A stretch of 64,000 nt of DNA from contig NZ_CABPSP010000011.1 of NCBI RefSeq assembly GCF_902459765.1, positions 62,001 through 126,000 of the forward strand. The letters run 5' to 3'. Of this stretch, positions 17,203 through 25,689 are shown in pieces. The position numbers and the translations under genes were made by a program. Each line of letters opens with the position of its first letter. The stretch's first letter is position 1. Source of the stretch: Pandoraea anapnoica. GTDB taxonomy: Bacteria > Pseudomonadota > Gammaproteobacteria > Burkholderiales > Burkholderiaceae. Below the pieces are notes generated by a model. That model did no database searches. It was not told the DNA's origin and was given only the letters and a program-made list of their open reading frames with translations.

Positions 17203-17289
17203 CTTCATGGCGCTTTCGTGCAATGCTTGGGACGCGGCCGTCCCGGCGCGCAGCGCGCTCAGGGACGGCAAAAGGTGGGGAAATGCGAC

Positions 17290-18555
17290 TCAGCGGGCAA
17301 CGCTGTGCGTGGAGGAAGACGGCGGTTCGGACGGCTGCGCCGCTCGATCAGGCAGTTTTGGGATGAACGTTGGCGTGGCGCTCAGCGTTGCGATCATGGT
17401 CTCGGCAAGCGCCACCGGATCGACGGCGCTCACATCGCTTTGCGTTTGCAAAGGCGTCGACTGACAGCGCGGTGTGAGACGCAGATACGGCGGCTCCGCA
17501 GCGGCGAACAGCGTCACGCTCGGCGCTCGCGTGGTGTGGGCCACGTGCATCAGCCCGCCATCGGCGCCGACGAACAGCGACGCATTCGCGATCACTCGCT
17601 TCGCGTCGCGCAGCGTCAACTGGCCGACGAACGACACCATTTCGAGGTGCCGGAATTTCGCCTCCATGAGTGCCGTAGCGGCGTCGGCCCCGTTGCCCGA
17701 ACCCAACAGCACGATGCCCGTGGGTAGACCGGGCGCATACGCCGCGTCGTAGGCATCGAGGCACGCGCGCCAATGCGCATAGGTTCGGCGCGGCTCCACG
17801 CCCCCCATCGCCAGCACAACGAACGGTCCCGACGGGAGTTGATTCGCAATGACCGGCGGCAAATCCGTCTCTTCGCGCAGATACGGCTTTGCCCGGGTGA
17901 AGAGTTCGTCCGCCCCCAGTTCCAGGCCGAAGACATCGTTGACGGCCGCCAGACTGAATTGCGTCTGATTGCGGTCCGGGCCATGGAAGAAGCGGAACAG
18001 ACTCGCGAAAGGCAGCGTCGCGAAAAAGCGGCGCTTGATGCGCAATGTCGGGTAGTTGAATTCCTGCATCACGACGACGTCGTACTCGGCCGGATTCACC
18101 GCGACCGGATCGTCGAAGACATTTCGGAAAATGTCGTCACCCTCGAAGACCGCTTTGAGTCCCGGGCTGATGAGCAAATCGACGGGGCCTTCGCGTCCGC
18201 GCAGCAGCGCACGGCCCGACATATCCATCACTGCGTCGCCCACCGAATGCTTTCCACCGTAAATCCACAACACGCGCGCTTGCGGCGCGACGTGACGCAC
18301 CTCGTGGCGCAGCTGTCCGCTCATCGCGAGACGCAAACGGCGGTGGAGATATTTTTTGGCGACGGTGAACGCCGACGTGCGTTGCATGAAGACGTCGGGC
18401 TCGTGATACACCCACGCGTACGGAATGCGAGTGCTCGGTTCGGTGAGCGCCTCCAGTCGGCGGGTGATGAAACGCGGAAGTGGCATGGTCGGGTCGAAAG
18501 CAGGGCAGCGCCGGAAGTTCCGGAGTATGCCACGGGCGCACCGCCGGGACGGCAT
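17290..18555 (-). CDS. glycosyltransferase family 9 (heptosyltransferase-like)
   Basis: The product is 421 aa from ATG 18555, or 398 aa from ATG 18486, which I favour because family members begin near there. It has the two-Rossmann GT-B layout of LPS heptosyltransferases, with the late motif FVGADGGLMHVAHTTRAPSVTLF (about 350-372) corresponding to the ADP-heptose-binding G-x-DSG-x-MH region. It probably adds heptose or a related sugar to LPS core or a surface protein. It is upstream of, and in the same direction as, the autotransporters, but 333 bp away with an operator between. The four-cysteine iron motif of dedicated autotransporter heptosyltransferases is absent. Confidence 0.75.
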   Translation of the reverse strand: MPSRRCARGILRNFRRCPAFDPTMPLPRFITRRLEALTEPSTRIPYAWVYHEPDVFMQRTSAFTVAKKYLHRRLRLAMSGQLRHEVRHVAPQARVLWIYGGKHSVGDAVMDMSGRALLRGREGPVDLLISPGLKAVFEGDDIFRNVFDDPVAVNPAEYDVVVMQEFNYPTLRIKRRFFATLPFASLFRFFHGPDRNQTQFSLAAVNDVFGLELGADELFTRAKPYLREETDLPPVIANQLPSGPFVVLAMGGVEPRRTYAHWRACLDAYDAAYAPGLPTGIVLLGSGNGADAATALMEAKFRHLEMVSFVGQLTLRDAKRVIANASLFVGADGGLMHVAHTTRAPSVTLFAAAEPPYLRLTPRCQSTPLQTQSDVSAVDPVALAETMIATLSATPTFIPKLPDRAAQPSEPPSSSTHSVAR

Positions 18556-18596
18556 GCGTCCCGGCAGATTCGGCGCATCCCTTTCTGACGGAAGGC

Positions 18597-20246
18597 TTAC
18601 ACCACCTGAAAGTGATGCGTGCCGTCGCGATGCAACTGGTCGACAAGGCCGAACTCCCAGTCGAGATATGCCTGCATGGCCTCGGCTGCGTTATCGGTGC
18701 CTTCGTACGGACGGCGATAACGGTCGTCGCGCGCGCTGGCCAGGTGCGTTTCGCCCGACTCCAGCGGCAACCCGGCGTTGATCCACGCCTGCGTGCCGCC
18801 GTCGAGCACCACAATCTCCGCGTCGGTAAGACGCCGCAGGTCCGCCGCTGCGAAGCGCGCCAGCAGACTGGATCCGCACGTCAGGACATAACGCTGCACC
18901 GGCCCGATGGTGCGCAGCGCTTCGGCCAGACGCGCACGAATCACGAACCACGCGCCGGGGATATGCCGTTTGACGTAATTGACGCCTGACGTGAAGTCCA
19001 GCACCGCGATCTGCCCCGGCGCCGCTTCGTCGAGCCAGCGCGCGAGCAATGCGGGCGTGACGGTGGCGACCTCCGGTGCGCTCGGCGTGTGCAGCGGCCA
19101 GCCGCCCTGCGCACTGCGTGCATGGGCGCTGTGCGGCTCCACGACGTATACCGTCCAGCCCATTTGTGCGAGCCATGAGCCGGTCATATCGGCGCGCACG
19201 CCGTCGTCGTCCGCCAGCACGATCCATGCGCCGCGCACCGGCGCCTGATGATCCGTCTCCTGCACCAGCTGACCGCCCTGCGCGTTGGCGAAATCCGGCA
19301 GATGCCCTGCCGCATACTCCTCTGGCGTACGCACGTCGAAACGGTAGACGGTGCGTCCCGGCGCATTCAGCGACGGCACGTCCTCAAGCGCCACCCGACG
19401 CACACCGGCACGATCCGCCACCGCGCGCGCCCCTTCGCGGGCGACGGCCAGCGTGGCCTCGCGCACGGTTGCCGGGTGACGACGGTCCGCGCCGCGCTCC
19501 AGCGTTTGCCCGGCCAGCGTCCATCCGATGGTGCCGTTACGCAGCGCTGCGACGGGATTCGGCAGCCCCGCGTTCACGAGCGATTGCGTGCCGATGATGC
19601 TGCGCGTGCGCCCGGCGCAGTTGACGATCACGCGCGTGGCCGGGTCCGGCGCAAGCTCGCGAACGCGCAGCACCAGTTCGGCACCGGGCACGCTCGTCGA
19701 ACCTGGAATGTTCATCGTCTGATATTCGTCGAAGCGACGGGCGTCGACGACCACGACGTCGGCATCCGCATCGAGCAGCGCCTGCACTTCCTGCGCCGAG
19801 AGCGACGGTGTGTGCCGTAGCCCCTCGACCCACTCGCCAAACGCCTTACTAGGCACGTTCACGTCGCGGAAGACTTCGCCACCAGCGGCGATCCAGCCGT
19901 CCAGACCGCCCGCCAGCAGATTGACGTCGGTGTAACCGAGCTTGCGCAGCACGGCGGCGGCACGCAGGGCGAGGTCTTCGCCGTCATGTACGCCATAGAC
20001 GACGATGCGCGTGTCGCGACGCGGAATTCGCGCCCATGCGTCGATCTCTATGCGCGAAAGCGGCAGGTTCGCGGCCCACAGCGGGTGCGTCTGCGCGAAC
20101 GGGTCTTCTTCACGCACGTCGAGCAGTGCAATTTCCTCACGCGCGAGTAGCGCGGCACGCACGTCGGCGTAGGTCAGTTCGGGGAAGTCTGCAGCCTGCA
20201 ACGGCGCATCTGGGGGCGTGTGGTTCGGTTGCTCGGACACGGTCAT
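18597..20246 (-). CDS. four-domain rhodanese-like sulfurtransferase
   Basis: This 549-aa cytoplasmic protein has four rhodanese modules at about 25-130, 150-255, 285-390 and 405-510. Only modules 2 (NCAGRTRSI) and 4 (TCGSSLLAR) keep a cysteine in the active loop; modules 1 (YGVHDGED) and 3 (ADDDGVRAD) do not. The protein is therefore two inactive-active pairs. It probably moves sulfane sulfur from thiosulfate or a persulfide to an acceptor. It is the last gene of a leftward set after the thiol-dioxygenase-like and flavoprotein genes; the 38-bp gap suggests co-transcription. This points to disposal or reuse of sulfur released from organosulfur compounds. Confidence 0.85.
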   Translation of the reverse strand: MTVSEQPNHTPPDAPLQAADFPELTYADVRAALLAREEIALLDVREEDPFAQTHPLWAANLPLSRIEIDAWARIPRRDTRIVVYGVHDGEDLALRAAAVLRKLGYTDVNLLAGGLDGWIAAGGEVFRDVNVPSKAFGEWVEGLRHTPSLSAQEVQALLDADADVVVVDARRFDEYQTMNIPGSTSVPGAELVLRVRELAPDPATRVIVNCAGRTRSIIGTQSLVNAGLPNPVAALRNGTIGWTLAGQTLERGADRRHPATVREATLAVAREGARAVADRAGVRRVALEDVPSLNAPGRTVYRFDVRTPEEYAAGHLPDFANAQGGQLVQETDHQAPVRGAWIVLADDDGVRADMTGSWLAQMGWTVYVVEPHSAHARSAQGGWPLHTPSAPEVATVTPALLARWLDEAAPGQIAVLDFTSGVNYVKRHIPGAWFVIRARLAEALRTIGPVQRYVLTCGSSLLARFAAADLRRLTDAEIVVLDGGTQAWINAGLPLESGETHLASARDDRYRRPYEGTDNAAEAMQAYLDWEFGLVDQLHRDGTHHFQVV

Positions 20247-20284
20247 TCCTTGAATTCGTCAGATGTCGAAACGTTGAAGCTTGT

Positions 20285-20950
20285 CTATTGCTTGTCTGCG
20301 GGCGGCGCAGCCTTGCCCCACGGATTGGGCAACTGCGCGTTGGCGTAGCCGGACACGAAGCCCTTGCGCTCGCCCGTCTCAGTGAAGACACTGCGATGCA
20401 CTGCGCCGATGTTCGCGCCGTACACGTGGATGCTCACCGACACGCGATCCACATACGCGTTACTCACGCGGTGAATGTCGCCCAGACGCGGCGACAACAC
20501 TTCCACGTCGCCCGGCAGGAGCCGCACCGCCTCGCCCGCCACGATGGGAATGCCCTTCGCGTCGAGCACATACGGCTGCGAGTCTTCCGAGCCACGCAGC
20601 ATGCCGATCAGCCCCCATACGGTGTGATCGTGAATCGGCGTGCGCTGCCCCGGGCCCCAGACGAAGCTCACGATGGAGAAACGCTGCGCCGAATCGCAGT
20701 GAAGCAGGAACTGCTGGTAATGGTCGGGATGCGGCGTGGCGAACGCGTCGGGCAGCCAGTCGTCGCGCGCCACCAGTTGAGCGAGCAGGCCCGCGCCCTC
20801 TTCGAGCAGCGTCGTTTCATGGGGACGTCGATCCAACAGTCGCGAGAACCCGGCGACGAAGGTGCGCAACGGATCGAGCGCGTCGTAATCGTGAGCTGGC
20901 AGGTCGCGCGACAAGGCGATGCCATCCAGCACTTCTGTCGTACCAGTCAT
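20285..20950 (-). CDS. cysteine dioxygenase-type cupin (thiol dioxygenase)
   Basis: The 221-aa product starts at ATG 20950, overlapping the stop of the upstream gene (ATGA). The cupin motif PIHDHTVWG gives iron ligands H107 and H109; GDIHRVSN gives H160, and SIHVYG gives the conserved tyrosine at about 177. Members oxidise a thiol (cysteine, 3-mercaptopropionate or similar) to the sulfinate with O2 and Fe(II). Coupling to a flavoprotein and a rhodanese, beside sulfonate genes, suggests a thiol intermediate of organosulfur breakdown. The exact substrate cannot be told from the sequence. Confidence 0.85.
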   Translation of the reverse strand: MTGTTEVLDGIALSRDLPAHDYDALDPLRTFVAGFSRLLDRRPHETTLLEEGAGLLAQLVARDDWLPDAFATPHPDHYQQFLLHCDSAQRFSIVSFVWGPGQRTPIHDHTVWGLIGMLRGSEDSQPYVLDAKGIPIVAGEAVRLLPGDVEVLSPRLGDIHRVSNAYVDRVSVSIHVYGANIGAVHRSVFTETGERKGFVSGYANAQLPNPWGKAAPPADKQ

Positions 20951-22227
20951 GCGAATTCCCGGAAAGCAGCGAGCGTCTGCCGGCCGGCAGCGCCCAGAAT
21001 GGTGTCGTTTTGCGGTGTGTGGATGCGGCTGCACAGCACGTCGCGATGATAGCGCTCAAGCGGGTTATTGCGCGAAAGTCCATGATTGCCCGAAAGCTGC
21101 AAGGCCAGTTCGAGGACTCGGATCGCATTGCCCGTCACCGTGAACTTTAGCGCACCGCTGGCGATATCGTCATCGGGTTCTCCCGCATCGGCCGCCTGCG
21201 CTGCCGCGTCCAGCAGACGCTGGTTGACGTGCAGCAATGCGGTTATCTCGCCGACCGTCTCCTGAATGCGCGGCACTGTGGCCAGCGGCGCGCCGAGATT
21301 GCCCGGCACACGGGTGTTCAGGAACGTCACGAGCCAGTCGACGCCAGCACGCGCGAGCGCATCGTAAAGCGTGCCCAGCAGCACGCTCATCCATGCCTGT
21401 TGTTCGATGTGTGCATCGTTGTCGCGCTGACCGATGCCTGCCGGTGCCCATTCGTTCGGTGGACGAATATCGACGGCGTTGCCGAACGGCAGATCGATGT
21501 CCTCCAGAACGACCTCATGACTGGCAGACGCGCGCAGCCCGAGGTGGTCCCAGTTCTGTACGACGCGAATGCCCGGGCGGTCTGGCGAATCCGTCGGACC
21601 TGCCGGACGCGGCACCAGAAACACCCCGACGCGCGGCTCCGCTTCGTCCGTGCGTGCCCACACGCTGAGCCAGCGCAACGCGGGAATGCCCGTGCAATAG
21701 AGCTTGCGGCCAGACAAACGCCAGCCCGTTTCCGTGCGCCGCGCAATCGTCGATGGCAGCCCGCCCCGGGCAGGCGTGCCCAGATCCGGCTCCACGCGCA
21801 GCGCGTTGATCAGCGCACCGTCGCGCACCGCACTCTCGAACACCGCGCGACGCTGCGCCTCCGGCCAACGCGTGCTTTCTCGCACGAGCGAGCGGTGTTG
21901 GAGATACGTCATCGTCAGCACCAGCGCGGTGGCCGATTCCCCCTTGGCAACGGCGCCGACGACGCGCCGGGCCGTCGCGAGCCCGCCGCCGCCCCCACCC
22001 GCCGCACGCGGCACCACTTCCGCAATCAGCCCGTGCCGATGCAGCAGTGCAAAGTTGTCGAACGGGAAACGTGCATCGCGATCGAGCGCCGTCGCGCTCT
22101 CGGCCAGCGCGCGGGTGATGGAGGGCAGAAGCGCATCGAGTTGTGCGTGACGTGCGGGGCCGTCTCCACGTGGCTGAGGCGGCAGCGGCAGCACCGCCCC
22201 GGAAGATGCGAGACCTGAAGAAGCCAT
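20947..22227 (-). CDS. acyl-CoA dehydrogenase-fold flavoprotein (SfnB/DszC-like), organosulfur metabolism
   Basis: The 426-aa protein shows the N-terminal helical domain, a central beta domain (LSGRKLYCTGIP, about 187-200; NWDHLGLRASASHEVVLEDI, about 238-257) and a C-terminal helical domain ending RNNPLERYHRDVLCSRIHTPQND. The C-terminal motif resembles flavin-dependent monooxygenases of the acyl-CoA dehydrogenase fold used in sulfur scavenging rather than beta-oxidation enzymes. It probably uses reduced flavin to oxidise or cleave a C-S compound. It is first in the leftward operon and divergent from the SsuD-like gene. A true CoA-thioester (desulfinase-type) substrate is an alternative. Confidence 0.75.
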   Translation of the reverse strand: MASSGLASSGAVLPLPPQPRGDGPARHAQLDALLPSITRALAESATALDRDARFPFDNFALLHRHGLIAEVVPRAAGGGGGGLATARRVVGAVAKGESATALVLTMTYLQHRSLVRESTRWPEAQRRAVFESAVRDGALINALRVEPDLGTPARGGLPSTIARRTETGWRLSGRKLYCTGIPALRWLSVWARTDEAEPRVGVFLVPRPAGPTDSPDRPGIRVVQNWDHLGLRASASHEVVLEDIDLPFGNAVDIRPPNEWAPAGIGQRDNDAHIEQQAWMSVLLGTLYDALARAGVDWLVTFLNTRVPGNLGAPLATVPRIQETVGEITALLHVNQRLLDAAAQAADAGEPDDDIASGALKFTVTGNAIRVLELALQLSGNHGLSRNNPLERYHRDVLCSRIHTPQNDTILGAAGRQTLAAFREFA

Positions 22228-22328
22228 GATTTTGGAATAAGCAAATACGCGTTCGGCGCACGGTGCGCCGCGTTACGCAGTGCCCGTAGCGTAAGGCTCG
22301 GCGGTGCCGCGTCCAACCATCCATATCG

Positions 22329-22353
22329 AATAATCTTTGCGTAAATGATTATT
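22329..22353. promoter_or_regulatory. AT-rich inverted repeat in the divergent organosulfur promoter
   Basis: AATAATC at 22329-22335 and GATTATT at 22347-22353 form a 7-bp dyad with an 11-bp spacer in the 252-bp gap between the divergent operons. The half-site spacing suits a LysR-type regulator such as CysB, Cbl or SsuR, but no such gene is adjacent. TTTGCGTA occurs inside the dyad spacer and again about 33 bp further on. Confidence 0.5.
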
Positions 22354-22479
22354 TAACGCTCGATGATTGTTTGCGTAGGCTCACTCCCATTCACCGTCTG
22401 TTCCGATCGATGGGCGTGTAGCGCAAACCGACCCACGTCGCCGTGCACGCGTCCCCCACCCCACAAGGAGAACGTCGTC

Positions 22480-23577
22480 ATGAGCGTAGAAATCATCGGC
22501 ATGATTCAGAGCAATAAGCAGTCCGAAATTCATCCTAAACAGGGTGCTTCCGTCGACCGCGACTACGTGCGCAACTTTGCGCGCGCTCACGAGCAATCCG
22601 GCTTCGACCGCATTCTCGTGCCCCATCACTCCACCAGTCCGTCGGCCACGCTCACGATTGCCTATGCGGCAACGGTGACCGAGAACATCCACTTCATGCT
22701 CGCGCATCGTCCGGGCTTCGTTGCGCCGACGCTGGCCGCACGTCAGATCGCCACGCTCGATCAGTTCAGCGGCGGCCGCCTCGGTGTTCACTTCATTTCG
22801 GGCGGATCGGACGAAGAACAGCAACGCGACGGTGACTTCCTGCTCCATGACGAGCGCTATGCGCGCACCGACGAATATCTGAGCATCCTGCGCCGCATCT
22901 GGACAGAAGACACGCCGTTCGATCACGACGGCAAGTACTACCGCTTCAAACAGGGCTTCTCCGAGGTCAAGCCAGTACAACAGCCGCATGTGCCGATCTT
23001 CTTCGGCGGCGCGTCCGACGCCGCGCTGGAAGTCGCGGCCAAACACGCCGATATCTACGCACTGTGGGGCGAATCTCTCGATCAAGTGCGCGACATCACT
23101 ACGCGCGTACGCGCCGCTGCAGCCGTGCATGGCCGTACGCCGCGCTTCTCCGTGTCGTTCCGCCCGGTGCTGGCCGAGACCGAAGCGAAGGCGTGGGCGC
23201 GTGCCGACAAGATTCTGGCGCAAGCCAAGGCGATCCGCGAAGCCGCCGGTGTACCGCAAGGCTCGGCGCTACAAAGCGAAGGCGCACGACGCCTGCTCGC
23301 CGCCGCCGACAAGGGCGCGCGTCTGGACAAAGTGCTGTGGACGGAGATCGCCAAGCTTATCGGCGGACGCTCGAACTCGACGGCCCTGGTCGGCACGCCG
23401 GAGCAGGTGGCCGACGCTCTGCTCGACTACTACGACCTCGGCGTGACCACGTTCCTGATTCGCGGCTTCGATCCGCTGGGCGACGCCATCGACTACGGCC
23501 GCGAACTGATTCCGCGTTTGCGCACGCTGGTCGCCGAGCGCGACCGCCAGAACGACGCCACGCGCCGCGCCGCCTGA
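22480..23577 (+). CDS. FMNH2-dependent alkanesulfonate monooxygenase-like (SsuD family)
   Basis: ATG 22480 is preceded by AAGGAG, giving a 365-aa protein. It has the bacterial-luciferase-like TIM-barrel pattern of SsuD: RPGFVAPTLAARQIATLDQFSGGR (about 77-100), SGGSDEEQQRDG (about 107-118), IFFGGASDAALEVAAKHADIYALWGE (about 171-196) and a C-terminal FLIRGFDPLGDA. It would use FMNH2 and O2 to release sulfite from a sulfonate, giving an aldehyde. No flavin reductase (SsuE) gene is in the cluster. The aldolase, ABC transporter and cytochrome follow in the same direction. It could also act on another organosulfur compound, such as a sulfone. Confidence 0.85.
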   Translation: MSVEIIGMIQSNKQSEIHPKQGASVDRDYVRNFARAHEQSGFDRILVPHHSTSPSATLTIAYAATVTENIHFMLAHRPGFVAPTLAARQIATLDQFSGGRLGVHFISGGSDEEQQRDGDFLLHDERYARTDEYLSILRRIWTEDTPFDHDGKYYRFKQGFSEVKPVQQPHVPIFFGGASDAALEVAAKHADIYALWGESLDQVRDITTRVRAAAAVHGRTPRFSVSFRPVLAETEAKAWARADKILAQAKAIREAAGVPQGSALQSEGARRLLAAADKGARLDKVLWTEIAKLIGGRSNSTALVGTPEQVADALLDYYDLGVTTFLIRGFDPLGDAIDYGRELIPRLRTLVAERDRQNDATRRAA

Positions 23578-23622
23578 GCGGCGTCCCCACACAACCTCAT
23601 ACGACGCCAAGGAGAAAACGCA

Positions 23623-24519
23623 ATGGCTGCCGTCCTGCCCGTCGATACGCACAGTTTCGGACGTACCACGTCCACGACGCCCCACCCACAGGCCCCGACT
23701 CGCACCACACCGACCGGTCTCGTACTCAACGCCGCACCGCAGCAGCGCTTCTGGTTCGACGCGCCGCCCGTGCGCCACGACATCCTCGCCGAGCGTCGCC
23801 ATCGTCAGACGAGACTCGCCGCCGCGTTCCGCATCTTCGCGCGCCACGGCTTCGATCTCGGGCTGGCCGGTCACATCACCGCACGCGATCCGGAGTTGCC
23901 CGATCACTTCTGGGTCAATCCGCTGGGCGTGCACTTCTCGCGCATCAAGGTCTCCGATCTGCTGCTCGTGAACGCCAAAGGCGAGACCGTGGTCGGCGAC
24001 CGTCCCCTGAACAAGGCGGCGTTTGCGATTCACGCGGCGATCCATGAAGCGCATCCGCATCTGGTCGCCGCCGCGCACACGCACTCGACCTACGGCAAAG
24101 CGTGGTCGACGCTGGGCCGTCCGCTCGATCCACTCACGCAGGACTCGTGCGGCTTCTTCGAAGACCACGCGCTGTTCGACGACTTCACCGGCATGGTGGT
24201 CGACGGCAGCGAAGGCGACCGCATTGCGCATGCACTGAACAAGCCTGATGGCAGCGGCACCGTCAAAGGCGTGATTCTGAAGAACCACGGCATTCTCACC
24301 GCCGGTCCGAGCGTCGAAGCCGCCGCGTGGTGGTACATCGCGCTGGAGAACGTGGCGCACACGCAATTGCTCGCCGAAGCGGCAGGCACGCCGCAACCTA
24401 TCTACGAAGCGACGGCGCGTCACACGCACAGTCAGGTCGGTGGCCCGGAAGGCGCGCTGTACTCGTTCGAGAGCCTTTACGAAGGTCTCGTCGAGGCGGA
24501 GCCCGATCTGCTCGACTGA
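23623..24519 (+). CDS. class II aldolase/adducin family protein
   Basis: The 298-aa product has the family's zinc-site pattern: HAAIHEAHPHLVAAAHTHSTYG (about 130-151) and a later KNHGILTAG (about 222-230). An N-terminal extension of about 45 residues is low-complexity and rich in T and P. Members are aldolases, epimerases or decarboxylases for phospho-sugars and hydroxy acids. Placed 45 bp after the SsuD-like gene with an AAGGAG-type site, it may process the carbonyl product of desulfonation. That role is inferred from position. A 13-bp tandem repeat spans its stop codon. Confidence 0.85.
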   Translation: MAAVLPVDTHSFGRTTSTTPHPQAPTRTTPTGLVLNAAPQQRFWFDAPPVRHDILAERRHRQTRLAAAFRIFARHGFDLGLAGHITARDPELPDHFWVNPLGVHFSRIKVSDLLLVNAKGETVVGDRPLNKAAFAIHAAIHEAHPHLVAAAHTHSTYGKAWSTLGRPLDPLTQDSCGFFEDHALFDDFTGMVVDGSEGDRIAHALNKPDGSGTVKGVILKNHGILTAGPSVEAAAWWYIALENVAHTQLLAEAAGTPQPIYEATARHTHSQVGGPEGALYSFESLYEGLVEAEPDLLD

Positions 24520-24551
24520 GGTGACCGACTGAGGTGATCGACTGAGGTGAT
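24513..24551. repeat. three tandem 13-bp repeats across the aldolase stop codon
   Basis: CGACTGAGGTGAC is followed by two copies of CGACTGAGGTGAT at 24513-24525, 24526-24538 and 24539-24551. The first copy contains the aldolase stop (TGA 24517-24519). It looks like replication-slippage duplication. Confidence 0.85.
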
Positions 24552-24604
24552 CGCCTAAAGCGCCAGACACACAAACATCAGAAATCAACAGGGGAGTCGT
24601 ACCC

Positions 24605-25666
24605 ATGAAGTTCCGCCACACCGACAAGACCACCGGCATTACCGCTATCAGCAGCACCGTCACCAATACCGACGTGCACGCCGGTCGCCGCAAGGTGCTG
24701 CGTGCGGGCACCGCTGTCGCGCTCGCGGCGCCCGCCTTGCTGCTCGGCCGTCAGGCATGGTCGCAGCCGAAGAAGCTCACCTTCGCGTGGAACCAGAACT
24801 CGTTCTGCCTGACGCCCATCGTTGCTGCACAGGAGCGTGGCTTCTTCGAGAAGAACGGCCTGCAAGTCGACCTGATCAATTACAGCGGCTCGACGGACCA
24901 GTTGCTCGAATCGATCGCCACCGGCAAGGCCGACGCGGCCGTGGGCATGATTCACCGCTGGCTCAAACCGCTCGAATCGGGCTTCGACGTGAAGATCATC
25001 GGCAGCTCGCACGGCGGCTGCGTGCGCCTGCTCGGCTCGAAGGCGGCGGGCATTACGTCGCTCGCCGCCCTCAAGGGCAAGACGGTGGGTGTGTCGGATC
25101 TGGCCGCACCGGGCAAGCACTTCTTCCAGATTCTGCTGGCGAAGAACGGCATCGACGCCGAGCGCGACATCACATGGCGTCAGTACCCGGCCGACCTGCT
25201 CGGCGTGGCCGTGGACAAGGGGGAAATTCAGGCGATTGCCGACGGCGATCCGAACCTCTATCTGCTGGAGAAGCGCACTAACGGCGCTTACGTCGAACTG
25301 GCGACGAACCTCACCGGCGAGTACGCCCGCAAGGTGTGCTGCGTGATCGGCGCGCGCGGCGATCTGGTGCGCAACGACCGTGCGGCCGCGAGTGCGCTGG
25401 CGCGCTCCATCGTGCAGGCCACCGAGTTCGTCAACGAGAACCCGAACGAGGCCGCGAAGATCTTTGCGAAGTACTCGCCGAAGATCAGCCCCGAGGATCT
25501 GCGCCGCCTGTACGCCACGCTCACCTATTCCCATCACCCGACCGGCGTGGACCTGCGCGACGAAATCGCGTACTTCGCCGACGACTTCCGCCGCATCGGT
25601 GTGCTCAAGAAGACGACCGATCCGCAGAAACTCGCGCAACACGTCTACGCCAACGTGCTGGGCTGA
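24605..25666 (+). CDS. ABC transporter substrate-binding protein, NitT/TauT/sulfonate type
   Basis: The 353-aa protein starts at ATG 24605 behind GGGGAG. A long N-terminal region holds GRRKVLRAGTAVALAAPALLLG (about 28-49), a Tat-like export signal cleaved near RQAWSQ. The mature part has the SsuA/TauA fold pattern: FAWNQNSFCLTPIVAAQERGFFEKNGLQVD, then STDQLLESIATGKADAAVGM and GKTVGVSDLAAPGKHF. It delivers an alkanesulfonate or similar anion to the permease and ATPase encoded next. The odd cysteine-containing start of the mature domain is unusual for SsuA. Confidence 0.85.
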   Translation: MKFRHTDKTTGITAISSTVTNTDVHAGRRKVLRAGTAVALAAPALLLGRQAWSQPKKLTFAWNQNSFCLTPIVAAQERGFFEKNGLQVDLINYSGSTDQLLESIATGKADAAVGMIHRWLKPLESGFDVKIIGSSHGGCVRLLGSKAAGITSLAALKGKTVGVSDLAAPGKHFFQILLAKNGIDAERDITWRQYPADLLGVAVDKGEIQAIADGDPNLYLLEKRTNGAYVELATNLTGEYARKVCCVIGARGDLVRNDRAAASALARSIVQATEFVNENPNEAAKIFAKYSPKISPEDLRRLYATLTYSHHPTGVDLRDEIAYFADDFRRIGVLKKTTDPQKLAQHVYANVLG

Positions 25667-25689
25667 GCGTACCTCCCGGACAAGTGATC

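Noticed and set aside
17290-18555. Dedicated autotransporter heptosyltransferase (Aah/TibC type)
   Set aside because: The cysteines expected for the iron site in the C-terminal half are absent, so only a general GT9 call is supported.
23269-24711. 480-aa antisense frame over the SsuD-like and aldolase genes
   Set aside because: Shadow of strongly conserved coding frames on the other strand; no recognisable domain.
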